DNA of 64,000 nt, from positions 248,001-312,000 of the forward strand of contig JFLT01000187.1 in the NCBI GenBank assembly GCA_000634195.1, written 5' to 3'. Source of the stretch: Prochlorococcus sp. scB243_495D8 (GTDB lineage: Bacteria > Cyanobacteriota > Cyanobacteriia > PCC-6307 > Cyanobiaceae). The notes under the pieces are model-generated. The model saw only the letters and a program-made list of their open reading frames with translations. It ran no database searches and was not told where the DNA came from. Both the position numbers and the translations under genes were made by a program. Below are positions 27,926 to 37,722 of this stretch, piece by piece; position 1 is the first letter of the stretch; the number at the start of each line of letters is the position of its first letter.

Positions 27926-28855
27926 GTGGTCAATGCTAGTCTCAATTGGGCCAGTATTGTTGGTATAGTTCTCGCCGTATGTGGAGGAGGCCTTTATTTC
28001 TTGAGGTCCTTTAAACCTGCCTTAGCAAGGGATTATGATGTTTTCTTCGCGGCAATTGGACTTTTGTGTGGAGGAATATTATTTTTTCAAGGATGGAGGT
28101 TAGATCCTATCCTTCAGTTTGGTCAGTTTTTGCTTGCAGGAACTACAGTTTTTTTCGCATACGAAAGTGTTCGATTGAGGGGAGTTGCTACTGATCAAGC
28201 TAGAAGATCATCTTATTTTGATGATGATCCTATTTCTGATGGTCCGAGAAATTCTAGAGGCCGGTTTAATGACGATTATGATAGGTTTGAAGAATCTGAA
28301 AGACCATCAAGAAGATTTAAACCTCAAGAAGATGAATTTGAAGAAGACTATATGGAGGGGAGATCTCGTAGGAGGAATGTTTCAAGAGCGATACCCTCTG
28401 CTGCAGCAAGTAGAAGTAGGCCATCTACAAGGGAAATAAGTCAGTTTGAAAATGACGAACCTATAAGAAGGAGAAGACAGACTTCTGAAAATAGAAATAG
28501 TAAACAACCAGAAACAAATAACTTTGGTGAAAGAAGAAATTTATCTCGCGATGAAGTTAAAACAGGCTCTAGACCCAGAATGAATCGTACAGTTTCTAGA
28601 CAAGATAATATCTCTGCTCCTAGTGATTCTTCTCCATCAAGAAAGAAACCTACTAGATCCTCTATTAGGTCGCAAACTTCAACAACTCAAGTAGAAGATG
28701 CTTCATTTAAAGATGCTAATCAAGCCAAAAAAACACTTGAGACTCGTAGAGTGAGCTCTTCAGTTAGATCAAGTTCAAAAAATCAAAATAGTAGATATAA
28801 CGTTGGAACAAATAAGAAGAAACCAAGAGATAACAGTTCTAGATTTGATAATTAA
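27926..28855 (+). CDS. ycf66: Ycf66 family protein with Arg/Ser-rich tail
   Basis: The first 90 residues hold three hydrophobic segments (ASIVGIVLAVCGGGLYFL, FFAAIGLLCGGILFFQGW, LQFGQFLLAGTTVFFAYESV), the conserved Ycf66 domain of cyanobacteria and some plastids. From about residue 100 to 309 the chain is low-complexity, rich in Arg, Ser, Asp and Asn, and probably disordered. The start is GTG at 27926 behind a ggagaaag ribosome site. The stop is directly next to the stop of the convergent hli gene. The function of Ycf66 is not well established. Confidence 0.87.
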   Translation: MVNASLNWASIVGIVLAVCGGGLYFLRSFKPALARDYDVFFAAIGLLCGGILFFQGWRLDPILQFGQFLLAGTTVFFAYESVRLRGVATDQARRSSYFDDDPISDGPRNSRGRFNDDYDRFEESERPSRRFKPQEDEFEEDYMEGRSRRRNVSRAIPSAAASRSRPSTREISQFENDEPIRRRRQTSENRNSKQPETNNFGERRNLSRDEVKTGSRPRMNRTVSRQDNISAPSDSSPSRKKPTRSSIRSQTSTTQVEDASFKDANQAKKTLETRRVSSSVRSSSKNQNSRYNVGTNKKKPRDNSSRFDN

Positions 28856-29131
28856 TTATAAGATTCCTGCCCATTTTAAAAACGATTGTTTACTAAATAA
28901 TTCAATCAATACTATTGCAAGGAAGCCAATCATTGCAAACCTTCCATTAGTTATTTCAGAATAACTACTCCATCCAAATTTATATTCATCTTTAATTTCT
29001 TTCGATTTTTCATCTAATTTATTGTCTTCAATTTGTTTATTAATCTGATTCTGATCTTTTTGCTCTTCTATAAAACTCTCATTCTCTAAATTAGTGACTT
29101 CTGAGTTAGTTTGTTCTTCTTTAGAATTCAT
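28856..29131 (-). CDS. High-light-inducible protein (Hli)
   Basis: A 91-residue member of the chlorophyll a/b-binding-like family. The single-helix signature EITNGRFAMIGFLAIVLIE supplies the E/N/R chlorophyll ligands, preceded by FGWSSYSE. Residues 1-50 are an acidic Gln/Asn/Lys-rich extension absent from the shortest Hlis. Hlips dissipate excess light energy and protect photosystem assembly. It lies 8 bases upstream of the ABC transporter start codon region on the other side of 29131-29140 and abuts ycf66 tail to tail. Confidence 0.92.
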   Translation of the reverse strand: MNSKEEQTNSEVTNLENESFIEEQKDQNQINKQIEDNKLDEKSKEIKDEYKFGWSSYSEITNGRFAMIGFLAIVLIELFSKQSFLKWAGIL

Positions 29132-29139
29132 TTTTTTTG

Positions 29140-31122
29140 TTAATCCTTAAAATTATACTTATCAGAAGTCAATAATTTCCAGTCTCCTTGTCCATTTAAT
29201 TCTAAAATATTTTCGTGAAAATCTTTTAAGCTAGGTCTATGTCCAACACTGATTAGAGAAAGTTCTCGTTCCTTTAGTAAACTATATAATTTTTTTTCAG
29301 TGTTAATATCTAAAGCACTTGTTGCTTCATCAAGTACTGCAAATCTTGGAGAATTTAGTAAGAGTCTTGCAAAAGCCAATCTTTGTTGCTCGCCTAGGGA
29401 AAGAATTCGTGGCCAATCTTGTTTGATATCAAGATTAGGATACCGATCCACTAAGGTTTTTAAATTTACTTCATGTAGTACAGAAGTAAGATGTTCATCA
29501 CTAAATTTCTTAACTTCTGTCGGATAACATAATTGTTCTCTTAAAGAACCAAGTAACATATATGGTTTTTGAGGTATGAATAATAATTCCCCAATTTTTG
29601 GTTTTTTAATTACTCCCTGATCGGGTTCCCATAAACCACTAATCATTCTTAGTAAAGATGTTTTTCCGCACCCAGATGGTCCTACAACCAAAAGTGATTG
29701 ATTATTGTCGATACTTAAATTTAAATTTTTAATGATTGTTTTATTTGATCCTGGTGGGCAAAGGTCAGCATTATTAATAAGAATTGAGGGGTAGTCTGAA
29801 ATAACATTTTGATTAGTTGTTGGGTTGGTTTGACTAATTGATTCAACTTTTGATTGGAATCCTTCTAATCTGCCAATGCCAGCAGTAAATTTTGCAAGTT
29901 CTTCGATTTGGTTAACAATGAAAAATAACGAACCTTCAACCATTCCAAATGCAAAGCTTGCCTGAATAAAGCGTCCATAATCAATATCACCTTTAAAGTA
30001 AGGGATTGCCATTATTAAATATGGAAAGAAATTTCCAGCATAATTAATGGATCTTCTCATGACGTCTATTATTACTCTCCATATAATCAGTAAATTAAAG
30101 TTTCTCACCACTTCTCCTAAGCGCCTTTCAGTTTCACTACGTTCAGGATTCTCCCCAGAGTAAAAGGCTATTGATTCAGCATTATCTCTAATATGTACTA
30201 AGCCATATCGAAAATCTGCTTCATATCTAAGTTGATCAAAATCAATCTTTACAAGATTTTTTCCAGCAATTAAGAGGATAGAAGTTGCAAATGCAGCGTA
30301 ACCAAATAAAGAAAAAGTAAGTGTTGTACTAATACTCCATAAAATAAGAATATTAAGTGAAAATGTTAGTAGGGCATCAAAAATACCTAATGTGAAAGAG
30401 AGACTTTGGCCGGTAAAAGCTCGTGTATCATCTGTGATTCTTTGATCGGGATTATCTACATCAGTTTGTTCTTCATCATTGGGATTTAACTGGTAATAAG
30501 CTTTATTAGTCATATAATCTTTGACTAGACTTTTTGAAAGCCATTCTCTCCAAATTATTCCTAACTTATATGTAAAAAATATTTGGGAAACCCGTATTGG
30601 TAGAGCTACAGCGAAACAACAAGCGTAAATCCCCAAAATCCGGTAAAATCCATCTTCTTGTTTTTCTACTAAAGCATTTGTTAAATCTCTTGCAATGAAT
30701 CCAATACCTGCGTTTATTCCGTTTACAGCTAAAAGCATTAATACAATTATCGCAAGGAATAACCAATGTAACCATCTACGGTTTTTTAATTGACGTCTTA
30801 AGCTAAAAAAGCTTCCTGATCCAATTAGAAATAATGCAGAGAAAAGCAATCCCCAACTCCCAGCCCAAATTGAATTGACAGTACTTACTACACCTCCAAA
30901 ATACTTTTCAAGAAAAATCGGTTGAAAGTTTTCAAAAAAACTTATTATTCCTGTAAGAACAACAAGTACTACTCCACCAACACAAAATAAAAGAGAAATC
31001 AAAAGCCAAATGAATTGGAATCCATTACACTGATCTATTGGAAGAAAAAAAGGCTGAGATAGCTTCCTTAATTTTTGTAATTGGTACAGTATTTTTGATT
31101 TATTATTAACTACTTTATTCAT
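29140..31122 (-). CDS. ABC transporter, fused permease and ATPase, SbmA/YddA-like
   Basis: A 660-residue half transporter. The N-terminal 400 residues carry about six transmembrane helices of the SbmA/BacA/ABCD-type membrane domain (NALVEKQEDGFYRILGIYA; NPDQRITDDTRAF). The ATPase domain has Walker A VGPSGCGKTSLLR near residue 478, the signature SLGEQQRLAFARLLL and Walker B FAVLDEATSALD. Relatives move peptides, cobalamin or fatty-acyl compounds; the substrate here is unknown. It probably works as a homodimer in the plasma or thylakoid membrane. The hli gene follows directly downstream on the same strand. Confidence 0.9.
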   Translation of the reverse strand: MNKVVNNKSKILYQLQKLRKLSQPFFLPIDQCNGFQFIWLLISLLFCVGGVVLVVLTGIISFFENFQPIFLEKYFGGVVSTVNSIWAGSWGLLFSALFLIGSGSFFSLRRQLKNRRWLHWLFLAIIVLMLLAVNGINAGIGFIARDLTNALVEKQEDGFYRILGIYACCFAVALPIRVSQIFFTYKLGIIWREWLSKSLVKDYMTNKAYYQLNPNDEEQTDVDNPDQRITDDTRAFTGQSLSFTLGIFDALLTFSLNILILWSISTTLTFSLFGYAAFATSILLIAGKNLVKIDFDQLRYEADFRYGLVHIRDNAESIAFYSGENPERSETERRLGEVVRNFNLLIIWRVIIDVMRRSINYAGNFFPYLIMAIPYFKGDIDYGRFIQASFAFGMVEGSLFFIVNQIEELAKFTAGIGRLEGFQSKVESISQTNPTTNQNVISDYPSILINNADLCPPGSNKTIIKNLNLSIDNNQSLLVVGPSGCGKTSLLRMISGLWEPDQGVIKKPKIGELLFIPQKPYMLLGSLREQLCYPTEVKKFSDEHLTSVLHEVNLKTLVDRYPNLDIKQDWPRILSLGEQQRLAFARLLLNSPRFAVLDEATSALDINTEKKLYSLLKERELSLISVGHRPSLKDFHENILELNGQGDWKLLTSDKYNFKD

Positions 31123-31164
31123 TACTCGAATAATGTTATGAAATAAATTATAACTTTTAGCAGT

Positions 31165-31443
31165 CTATTGACCAAAGCCAATAAATGAAAGTGCCCAGTC
31201 AGGTAAATTTAAGTAATTCAATATTGTTGCATCAAATTCATGAACTTTTGGAAAAAATTTATCTAATGCCCACCATAGTAGAAAAGGTAAATTAAATAAG
31301 ATTTGTAATTGCCATTTATAAGTTAAAACGTTCCAAATTTTTACTAACTTAGTTTTAAGTGAATCATCTAGCTCTTCCCAATTTTTTGAAATTAAATTGA
31401 ATAAATTTTTAGATTCTGTATTTAAGGACTCTGGAGTATTCAT
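31165..31443 (-). CDS. Hypothetical 92-residue membrane-associated protein
   Basis: An acidic helical N-terminus (MNTPESLNTESKNLFNLISK) leads to an aromatic hydrophobic stretch KWQLQILFNLPFLLWWALDK around residues 43-62, and a second weaker hydrophobic end (LPDWALSFIGF). It lies between the HIT gene and the ABC transporter in the same orientation with 42-46 base gaps, so it is probably part of that transcription unit. I do not recognise a family. Confidence 0.7.
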   Translation of the reverse strand: MNTPESLNTESKNLFNLISKNWEELDDSLKTKLVKIWNVLTYKWQLQILFNLPFLLWWALDKFFPKVHEFDATILNYLNLPDWALSFIGFGQ

Positions 31444-31489
31444 TTTGTTTTTATTTATTTATAACCCATTAATATTTCTTTCGAGAGTT

Positions 31490-31831
31490 TTAACCTGGAG
31501 GCCAATTCATTTTTCTTCCAGATAAAAAATGAATATGCAAATGAAACACTGTTTGTCCAGATTCTGCTCCAGTGTTAATTACTGTTCTCCAATTAGTTAA
31601 ATTTTTTGATTTAGCTATTTTGCTACCAACAAAAAGTAAATGCCCCAATAAATTTGCATCTTGCTCAATACACTCTAATAAACTGACTATTGGCTTTTTA
31701 GGAATCACTAAAAAATGTACTGGAGCTTGTGCCTGGATATCATTAAACGCAATACAAAACTTATCTTCATAAAGCTTATCGCAGGGTATTTCTTCATTAA
31801 TGATTTTTTGAAATATTGTTGTTTGAGTCAT
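31490..31831 (-). CDS. HIT family nucleotide hydrolase
   Basis: A 113-residue histidine-triad protein of the Hint group. The catalytic motif HLHIHFL places histidines at 97, 99 and 101. The N-terminal FQKIINEEIPCDKLYED and the central VPKKPI-like segment (FLVIPKKPI) are typical. Such proteins hydrolyse AMP-lysine or other adenosine phosphoramidates. It starts 4 bases downstream of def in an operon-like run. Confidence 0.94.
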   Translation of the reverse strand: MTQTTIFQKIINEEIPCDKLYEDKFCIAFNDIQAQAPVHFLVIPKKPIVSLLECIEQDANLLGHLLFVGSKIAKSKNLTNWRTVINTGAESGQTVFHLHIHFLSGRKMNWPPG

Positions 31832-31835
31832 TAAA

Positions 31836-32441
31836 TTAATTAATTGAGATAACGTCTTTTTCGTTAAACCCTTCTTTTAAAAGTTCTTTGTTCAAATCAT
31901 CTTTTGATGTAACTCTATCTACAAATAATATTCCATTTAAGTGATCCATTTCGTGTTGAATGCACCTTGCTAGAAGTCCATCTGCTTTCATTTTACGTGG
32001 TCGTCCCATTTCATCTCTAAATTTTAATTTTATAGTTGATGGTCTTACTACATTCAAATAGACGCCAGGTATACTCAAGCAGCCTTCTTCGTATGAATTA
32101 AGGGTTGTTCCAAAGTCGGTAATTTCTGGATTGATTAATATTAAAGGTTCTGCTGCTGAATCTTCAAAATTTACGTCTATTACAAGAAGCTCTTTGTTGA
32201 TTCCAATTTGAGGTGCAGCAAGTCCAATTCCTTTAGCTGCATACATGCTTTGAAGCATTTCTCTAGTCAGTTTTCTAATCGACTCGTCAACCTTAGTTAT
32301 TCTTTTGGAATTTTGTCTTAATACATCATCGCCAAGTTTATAAATTTCTAGAGATGGCTTACCTGGTTGTTCTTTTGCAATTTTTTCTGTGTTTCCATTT
32401 GTTCTTGACTTTTTTGCAAGTTGTGAAAAATGGTTTGCCAC
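31836..32441 (-). CDS. def: Peptide deformylase
   Basis: Def removes the formyl group from the N-terminal methionine of new proteins. All three family motifs are present: GIGLAAPQIG (71-80), EGCLS with metal ligand C121, and QHEMDHLNG with H163, E164 and H167. The N-terminus carries about 30 extra basic residues before the catalytic fold, which may be natural or may reflect a too-early start: the start used is GTG at 32441. It is divergent from the prolyl oligopeptidase gene. Confidence 0.96.
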   Translation of the reverse strand: MANHFSQLAKKSRTNGNTEKIAKEQPGKPSLEIYKLGDDVLRQNSKRITKVDESIRKLTREMLQSMYAAKGIGLAAPQIGINKELLVIDVNFEDSAAEPLILINPEITDFGTTLNSYEEGCLSIPGVYLNVVRPSTIKLKFRDEMGRPRKMKADGLLARCIQHEMDHLNGILFVDRVTSKDDLNKELLKEGFNEKDVISIN

Positions 32442-32518
32442 GTTAAAAAAGTTTTTAATTAAGAGTTGCGCTATAAAAATACTAGCACTTTAATTTACTT
32501 TCTTTATAGTTTTTTTAA

Positions 32519-34444
32519 ATGAGTAATGATGATAAGCTAAAAGTTAGACAAACTAAATCTAAAAAAAAAGCTTTAAAGGAATTAACTATTGTTAGGGATA
32601 TCATTTTTTGGATTGATGTTGTTGGTGAAGGTAAAAATGAGAATGCAATTTTTGCAAGACCATTTAATGACAAAGAGGCATTTCCTCAGAAATTAACAAT
32701 TCAAAAATATAATATTAAAAATAATTTTCATGGATATGGTGGTAAATCTTATCAATGTATAGATTATAAAAATAAATTTTATTTGGTATGGATAGATCAG
32801 ATTACCAAAGCAGTTTGGTACCAAATTTTTAAAGAGGTAGCCTCAAATTATAGAAGTCAAAATAAATATCTCGATTCAGTTCAAGAACCTAGACAACTAT
32901 CTAAATCAATTGATGGAAATTTCGATTCTTCATTTGTCATTTCTAAAAAAAAATTTTTGTATGGTATTTGTGAAATAAATAATAGAGATTATTTATTTTC
33001 TTTAAACTTAAAAAAAACTAAACAAGATATTCATCGAATAAAAAAATTTAAAAATTTTGCTGGAGCATTATCTTCTAATACTTCTGTTAAGTTACTTTCT
33101 TGGGTAGAGTGGGATTCTCCATACATGCCTTGGGAGAAAAATGATCTGTTTTTTGCTCAAATAGATTTAGATGGAGAGATACAAAAAATAAAAAAATTCT
33201 CAAATAAGCTTATAAATGCCAATAAAAAAGTTTCTTTTTTTCAACCCTATTGGATAAGTGAAACACTTTTAGTATGTTCTGAAGATAGTTCAGGATGGTG
33301 GAACTTGTTGTTTTTAGATGTCAGCGAAATTGAGAATATTCTTATTAAGAAAAAAGTAGAAAGAAATTTGATTGAATATGGAGCAGCACAATGGGTCTCG
33401 GGAATAACATTTTTTTCAGGGACTATAAAAAATTTATTTTGTCTCGCAAAAAAACAAAATAATTTCATAATGGAACAATATAAGGATCTTGAATTAGTTA
33501 GAGAATTCTCTACTCCTTTTTCCTTAATAAGTGATTTCAGTGTTTTTCGAAAAAAAGTTCTTTTAAAAGGTTTTGGATTTGATTTTTTGGGAATTGTATT
33601 TGAAATTGATTTTGCAGAAAAAGTTTTATCAAATTTTTCTAAACAGTTACATATTGATCATATAAAAGATTGTTCCAAACCCGAATCATTTTGGTTTAAA
33701 GGTTTTGAAGAGCAATCTACTCATTCTTTTCTTTATAAACCGCTTGTTGAAAATTTCAAAAAGCCACCGCTCCTCGTTAGAGCTCACAGCGGACCAACTT
33801 CTTTTTTTGATGGATCATATAATCCTGAAGTTCAATATTGGACGTCAAAGGGATTTTTTGTTGCTGAAGTCAATTATGGAGGATCATCAGGATTTGGCAA
33901 AGAATATAGAGAGAGGTTGAATTATAAGTGGGGTATTGTTGATTCATATGATTGCAAAGCACTAGCTCTTGAATTAACTAAATCAAATTTAGTTGATAGT
34001 GAGAAAGTATTAATTTCTGGTAATAGTGCTGGTGGGTTAACTGCCTTGAATTGTTTATTGTATGAATCTATTTTTAAAGCTGCAATCTGTAAATATCCTG
34101 TTATTGATTTGAAGGATATGCACTATAACACTCATAGGTTTGAAAAAAATTATTTAAATTCTTTGGTAGGAAATTATGAAAAAAATCATGATGATTATAT
34201 AAACAGATCACCCATAAATCACATTTACAAAATAAAAAAACCTACTTTATTGTTTCACGGAAAAAAAGATAAGGTTATTTCGTATAAGCAAACTTTAAAA
34301 ATTCAAGAAATTTTGAATAAGAATAATAAATATTCAGAAGTTATTTTTTTTGAAAATGAAGGACATGGTTTTAAAAATGTAGAAACTAAAGAAGTAGTTA
34401 TGAAAAAATCTCATGATTTTTTAAAAAATGCTTTGAATCTTTAA
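32519..34444 (+). CDS. Prolyl oligopeptidase (S9) family peptidase
   Basis: A 641-residue soluble peptidase: an N-terminal beta-propeller-like region (about 1-380) and a C-terminal alpha/beta hydrolase domain. The nucleophile S503 lies in SGNSAGGLTAL (GxSxGG), and D584 (HGKKDKVI) and H616 (NEGHGF) complete the triad. HSGPTSFFDGSYNP forms the oxyanion region. Relatives are dipeptidyl or acyl aminopeptidases acting on short peptides. There is no signal peptide, so it is cytoplasmic. Its stop overlaps the convergent sufS stop by four bases. Confidence 0.9.
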   Translation: MSNDDKLKVRQTKSKKKALKELTIVRDIIFWIDVVGEGKNENAIFARPFNDKEAFPQKLTIQKYNIKNNFHGYGGKSYQCIDYKNKFYLVWIDQITKAVWYQIFKEVASNYRSQNKYLDSVQEPRQLSKSIDGNFDSSFVISKKKFLYGICEINNRDYLFSLNLKKTKQDIHRIKKFKNFAGALSSNTSVKLLSWVEWDSPYMPWEKNDLFFAQIDLDGEIQKIKKFSNKLINANKKVSFFQPYWISETLLVCSEDSSGWWNLLFLDVSEIENILIKKKVERNLIEYGAAQWVSGITFFSGTIKNLFCLAKKQNNFIMEQYKDLELVREFSTPFSLISDFSVFRKKVLLKGFGFDFLGIVFEIDFAEKVLSNFSKQLHIDHIKDCSKPESFWFKGFEEQSTHSFLYKPLVENFKKPPLLVRAHSGPTSFFDGSYNPEVQYWTSKGFFVAEVNYGGSSGFGKEYRERLNYKWGIVDSYDCKALALELTKSNLVDSEKVLISGNSAGGLTALNCLLYESIFKAAICKYPVIDLKDMHYNTHRFEKNYLNSLVGNYEKNHDDYINRSPINHIYKIKKPTLLFHGKKDKVISYKQTLKIQEILNKNNKYSEVIFFENEGHGFKNVETKEVVMKKSHDFLKNALNL

Positions 34445-35694
34445 GAATTAATTTTTAGAAAATCAATAGTATCTTTTAATTTTTCTATAAATATATCAAT
34501 TTCTTCCTTATTGGTTGTGAAATTCATACTAATTCTTGCTGTAGATTTAATGCCTATATGTCTGTGAAGAGGTTGACAGCAATGATGCCCACTTCTTATA
34601 CAAATTCCTTTTGAATCTAGAATTTCTGCAATATCGTTTGAATGTATATTTTTTACGTAAAAGGTTGCGAGTGACGCTCTGTCTGGATCTATCTCGGGTG
34701 ATGGACCTATAATTTTTATATTTTCTATTTGATTTAATTTTTCAAATAAATATTTAGTTATAGCTTTTTCATATTCATGAATTTCATCCAATCCAATAGT
34801 GTTTATGTAATTTATTGCTTCTGCAAGACCTATTGCTTCTGCAATTGCTGGAGTTCCAGCTTCAAATTTATGAGGTAGTTCTGCCCAAGTGCTTGTCTCT
34901 TCAAAAACATCCTGAATCATTTCCCCACCTCCAAAGAGAGGAGGAATCTTTTCTAGGATTTCTTTTCTTGACCAGAGGAAACCAATACCTGTAGGACCGC
35001 AAAGTTTATGTCCTGATCCCGCTAAGAAATCTATATCAAGATCAATTACATCAAGTTTTTGATGCGCCAAACTTTGACATGCGTCTATTAAAACTAAAGC
35101 TCCTTTTTGTTTAGCTAATCTAGTTATCTCTTTGATTGGATTACTACAACCCAGAGTATTACTAACATGTACTAGGCTAACAAGCTTAGTTCTAGCTGTT
35201 AGTTTTGATTTAAAGTCGTCTATATCTAATTTTCCATTTTTATCTATGCCTATGAATTTTAATTTGCATTTATTTTTTGCTGCAACCATTTGCCATGGAA
35301 CAATATTGCTGTGATGCTCCATTATTGATAAGAGAATTTCATCGTTTTCTCTCAATGATGATTCGCCCCATGATCTAGCTGCTAGATTTATTGCTTCAGT
35401 AGCATTTCTTGTGAAAATAATTTCTTTTGTTGAATTTGCTTTTATATATTTGCTTATTAAATATCTCGCATTTTCAAATTCTTCTGTTGCTTTTGCACTC
35501 AATTGATGTGCACCTCTGTGTACATTGGCATTAAAGTTTCTATAGTATTCATCAATTTTTTTTAAGACTTGTATTGGTTTTTGAGTTGTTGCAGCATGGT
35601 CTAAATAAATGATTTGCTCATTACTGTTTAATTTCTTCTCTAAAAGAGGAAAGTCTTTCTTAGTTATTTCAGGAAAATTTTGAATTGTTTTCAT
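34441..35694 (-). CDS. sufS: Cysteine desulfurase SufS
   Basis: SufS takes sulfur from cysteine for iron-sulfur cluster assembly, using PLP. The 417-residue protein shows the cofactor lysine K230 in GSGHKLCGP, LDHAATTQKP near the start and the persulfide cysteine C372 in RSGHHCCQP, typical of the group II (SufS/CsdA) class. Its ATG overlaps the sufD stop as TAATG on the minus strand, implying translational coupling. It is the last gene of sufBCDS. Confidence 0.97.
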   Translation of the reverse strand: MKTIQNFPEITKKDFPLLEKKLNSNEQIIYLDHAATTQKPIQVLKKIDEYYRNFNANVHRGAHQLSAKATEEFENARYLISKYIKANSTKEIIFTRNATEAINLAARSWGESSLRENDEILLSIMEHHSNIVPWQMVAAKNKCKLKFIGIDKNGKLDIDDFKSKLTARTKLVSLVHVSNTLGCSNPIKEITRLAKQKGALVLIDACQSLAHQKLDVIDLDIDFLAGSGHKLCGPTGIGFLWSRKEILEKIPPLFGGGEMIQDVFEETSTWAELPHKFEAGTPAIAEAIGLAEAINYINTIGLDEIHEYEKAITKYLFEKLNQIENIKIIGPSPEIDPDRASLATFYVKNIHSNDIAEILDSKGICIRSGHHCCQPLHRHIGIKSTARISMNFTTNKEEIDIFIEKLKDTIDFLKINS

Positions 35695-36911
35695 TAATTT
35701 TCATTTAAAAGTTTATCAAGCAAATCCCATCTATCTTTTGAAACGGGAATAAATGAAATTATTTCTTGAAAGTAAGAACTTAATTGTAGTTTACTTGCTT
35801 CTGCTAATGTGATCCCTCTTGTTCTCATATAAAAAAGTTCTTCTTCGTTTAGTTGCGAAATTGTAGCTCCATGCTTGCATTTGACATCATCAGCAATTAT
35901 TTCTAGTTGAGGTTTAGTGTCTATTTGTGCGAGATCTGATAAAAGTAAATTTCTGCTTAATTGGGAAGCATCAGTTTTCTGAGCAATTTTCGGAACTATT
36001 ATTGAACCTTCAAATATTGCATGTGATTTATCGTCAGCAAGTGATTTGTTAATTTGATCTAAAAATCCATTTGGGCCATTAAAATCAATTTTTGTATAAG
36101 TAGAAATTTGTTCATCATTTTTTGTAATTTGCATACTTTTGATATTGGTTTTAGCGTTTCCTTCAGATTGTTTAATATTAATTTCAAATCTTGCATAATT
36201 GAATTTGAAATGTAAAGATCCCAAGTTATATGCACTATTGCTTTTTTGTATTACATTTAGAGAATTTAATAAATTCGATCCGTTTTTACCGTAAGAAACA
36301 ACACCATGATTTAGGGAACTATTTTCCTCTAAAAAAAAGAACGTTGATTGAGATAGTGAAGATTTTTGTTTACCAAGATTTACTTGTAATAATTCAAGAT
36401 TACAATTTTTTTCTAAAAATATTACTAGCGTTTTTGCGCTTAAAGATTTACTTGATGCATGACTGAAGATTTCAATGGGAGGGATTTTTGATCCTTTTAT
36501 TTTTAATCCCAAGATATTCTTTTTACAACTTAAAGAAAGATTTAAGAGGTTACTCCAATTTTCGTTTTGATCAAAATAAGATATCTGTTCTTTGATGTAT
36601 TTATCTAATTCTTCCTCACTTAATTGCTGTATTGAATAATCTTCCTCTATTAGCTTTGTTTGGCAATTCTCACCAATTACTAACCTAATAATACTTTGAG
36701 AAGTGTTCGGATAAGGTGTATCAAATTCTAGATCTTTTTCATTGAGGGAAAAGTCTAAAAAGTTTGAAAATTTAGATTTATTTGAAAGTCTCCATAGTTC
36801 ACTTTTAGGATTAGGGAGAGGACTTGATTGTAATTTATGAAGACAGATTTTTTGTATTTCTGTTTGTTCGACAGTTAATTTATATTTTTTTATTTTTTCA
36901 ATAATTTCCAT
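35694..36911 (-). CDS. sufD: Fe-S cluster assembly protein SufD
   Basis: SufD is the SufB paralogue that completes the SufBC2D scaffold. The 405-residue protein has the right-handed beta-helix core (SDLAQIDTKPQLEIIADDVKC, about 325-345) with the conserved CKHGATISQLNEEELFYMRT stretch near 344-363 that includes the cluster-proximal histidine. It lies between sufC and sufS with a 4-base gap and a one-base overlap respectively. The N-terminal region is more divergent, as usual for SufD. Confidence 0.95.
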   Translation of the reverse strand: MEIIEKIKKYKLTVEQTEIQKICLHKLQSSPLPNPKSELWRLSNKSKFSNFLDFSLNEKDLEFDTPYPNTSQSIIRLVIGENCQTKLIEEDYSIQQLSEEELDKYIKEQISYFDQNENWSNLLNLSLSCKKNILGLKIKGSKIPPIEIFSHASSKSLSAKTLVIFLEKNCNLELLQVNLGKQKSSLSQSTFFFLEENSSLNHGVVSYGKNGSNLLNSLNVIQKSNSAYNLGSLHFKFNYARFEINIKQSEGNAKTNIKSMQITKNDEQISTYTKIDFNGPNGFLDQINKSLADDKSHAIFEGSIIVPKIAQKTDASQLSRNLLLSDLAQIDTKPQLEIIADDVKCKHGATISQLNEEELFYMRTRGITLAEASKLQLSSYFQEIISFIPVSKDRWDLLDKLLNEN

Positions 36912-36915
36912 TTAT

Positions 36916-37701
36916 TTAAGTCTCTTTTACAAAGTTATCAGTCCATTCATAACCTTTTTTTTCAAGTTCTAATGCAAGATCACTCCCGCCAGTTTTTATG
37001 ATTTGTCCGTCTGCCATAACATGGACAAAATTTGGTTCAATTTCATCAAGTAATCTTTGGTAGTGAGTAATTAATATAATTCCAGTTCGTGAATTAGATA
37101 TTTTTTTAATTCCTGATGCGACTATTCTAAGAGCATCAATATCTAGTCCAGAATCTGTCTCATCTAATATTGCTATCTTGGGCTCAAGTAATGCCATTTG
37201 TAGGATTTCATTTCTTTTCTTTTCACCTCCGGAAAATCCTTGATTTACACTTCTTGATAGAAATGCTTGATCCATTTTCACAAGTTCTAACTTTTCTTTA
37301 ACTAATTCCTCAAAATCAAAAGTATCTAATTCTTCTTGATTAAGAAATTTTCTTCTAGCATTCGTTGAAACTCTAAGAAACTCAAGATTACTAACTCCGG
37401 GAATTTCTATTGGATATTGAAAACCAAGGAAAATTCCTGATTGAGCTCTTTCTTCAGGTTCTAAAGAGTTGATATTTTGTCCTAAAAATTTTAGGTCGCC
37501 ATTAGTAATATTATAAGAGGGATGTCCTGCAATAATTTTCGAAAGTGTACTTTTGCCACATCCATTTCTTCCCATGATGGCATGGATTTCTCCTGGATAA
37601 ACAGTAAGTGAAACTCCCTTTAAAATTGGAAGATTATCAGTAGATGCAAAGAGATTTTCAACCTGTAATATTGGATCTGATTCTTTCATTTTACTTTGCA
37701 T
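36916..37701 (-). CDS. sufC: Fe-S cluster assembly ATPase SufC
   Basis: SufC is the ABC-type ATPase that drives shape changes in the SufBCD scaffold. The 261-residue protein has Walker [10 protein letters not shown], the signature [11 protein letters not shown] and Walker [13 protein letters not shown], and [12 protein letters not shown], specific to SufC. A start four codons later, MKESDPIL at 37689, is equally possible. It sits between sufB and sufD in the same orientation. Confidence 0.97.
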   Translation of the reverse strand: MQSKMKESDPILQVENLFASTDNLPILKGVSLTVYPGEIHAIMGRNGCGKSTLSKIIAGHPSYNITNGDLKFLGQNINSLEPEERAQSGIFLGFQYPIEIPGVSNLEFLRVSTNARRKFLNQEELDTFDFEELVKEKLELVKMDQAFLSRSVNQGFSGGEKKRNEILQMALLEPKIAILDETDSGLDIDALRIVASGIKKISNSRTGIILITHYQRLLDEIEPNFVHVMADGQIIKTGGSDLALELEKKGYEWTDNFVKET

Positions 37702-37722
37702 TTCAGTTTAGAAATTAATTAA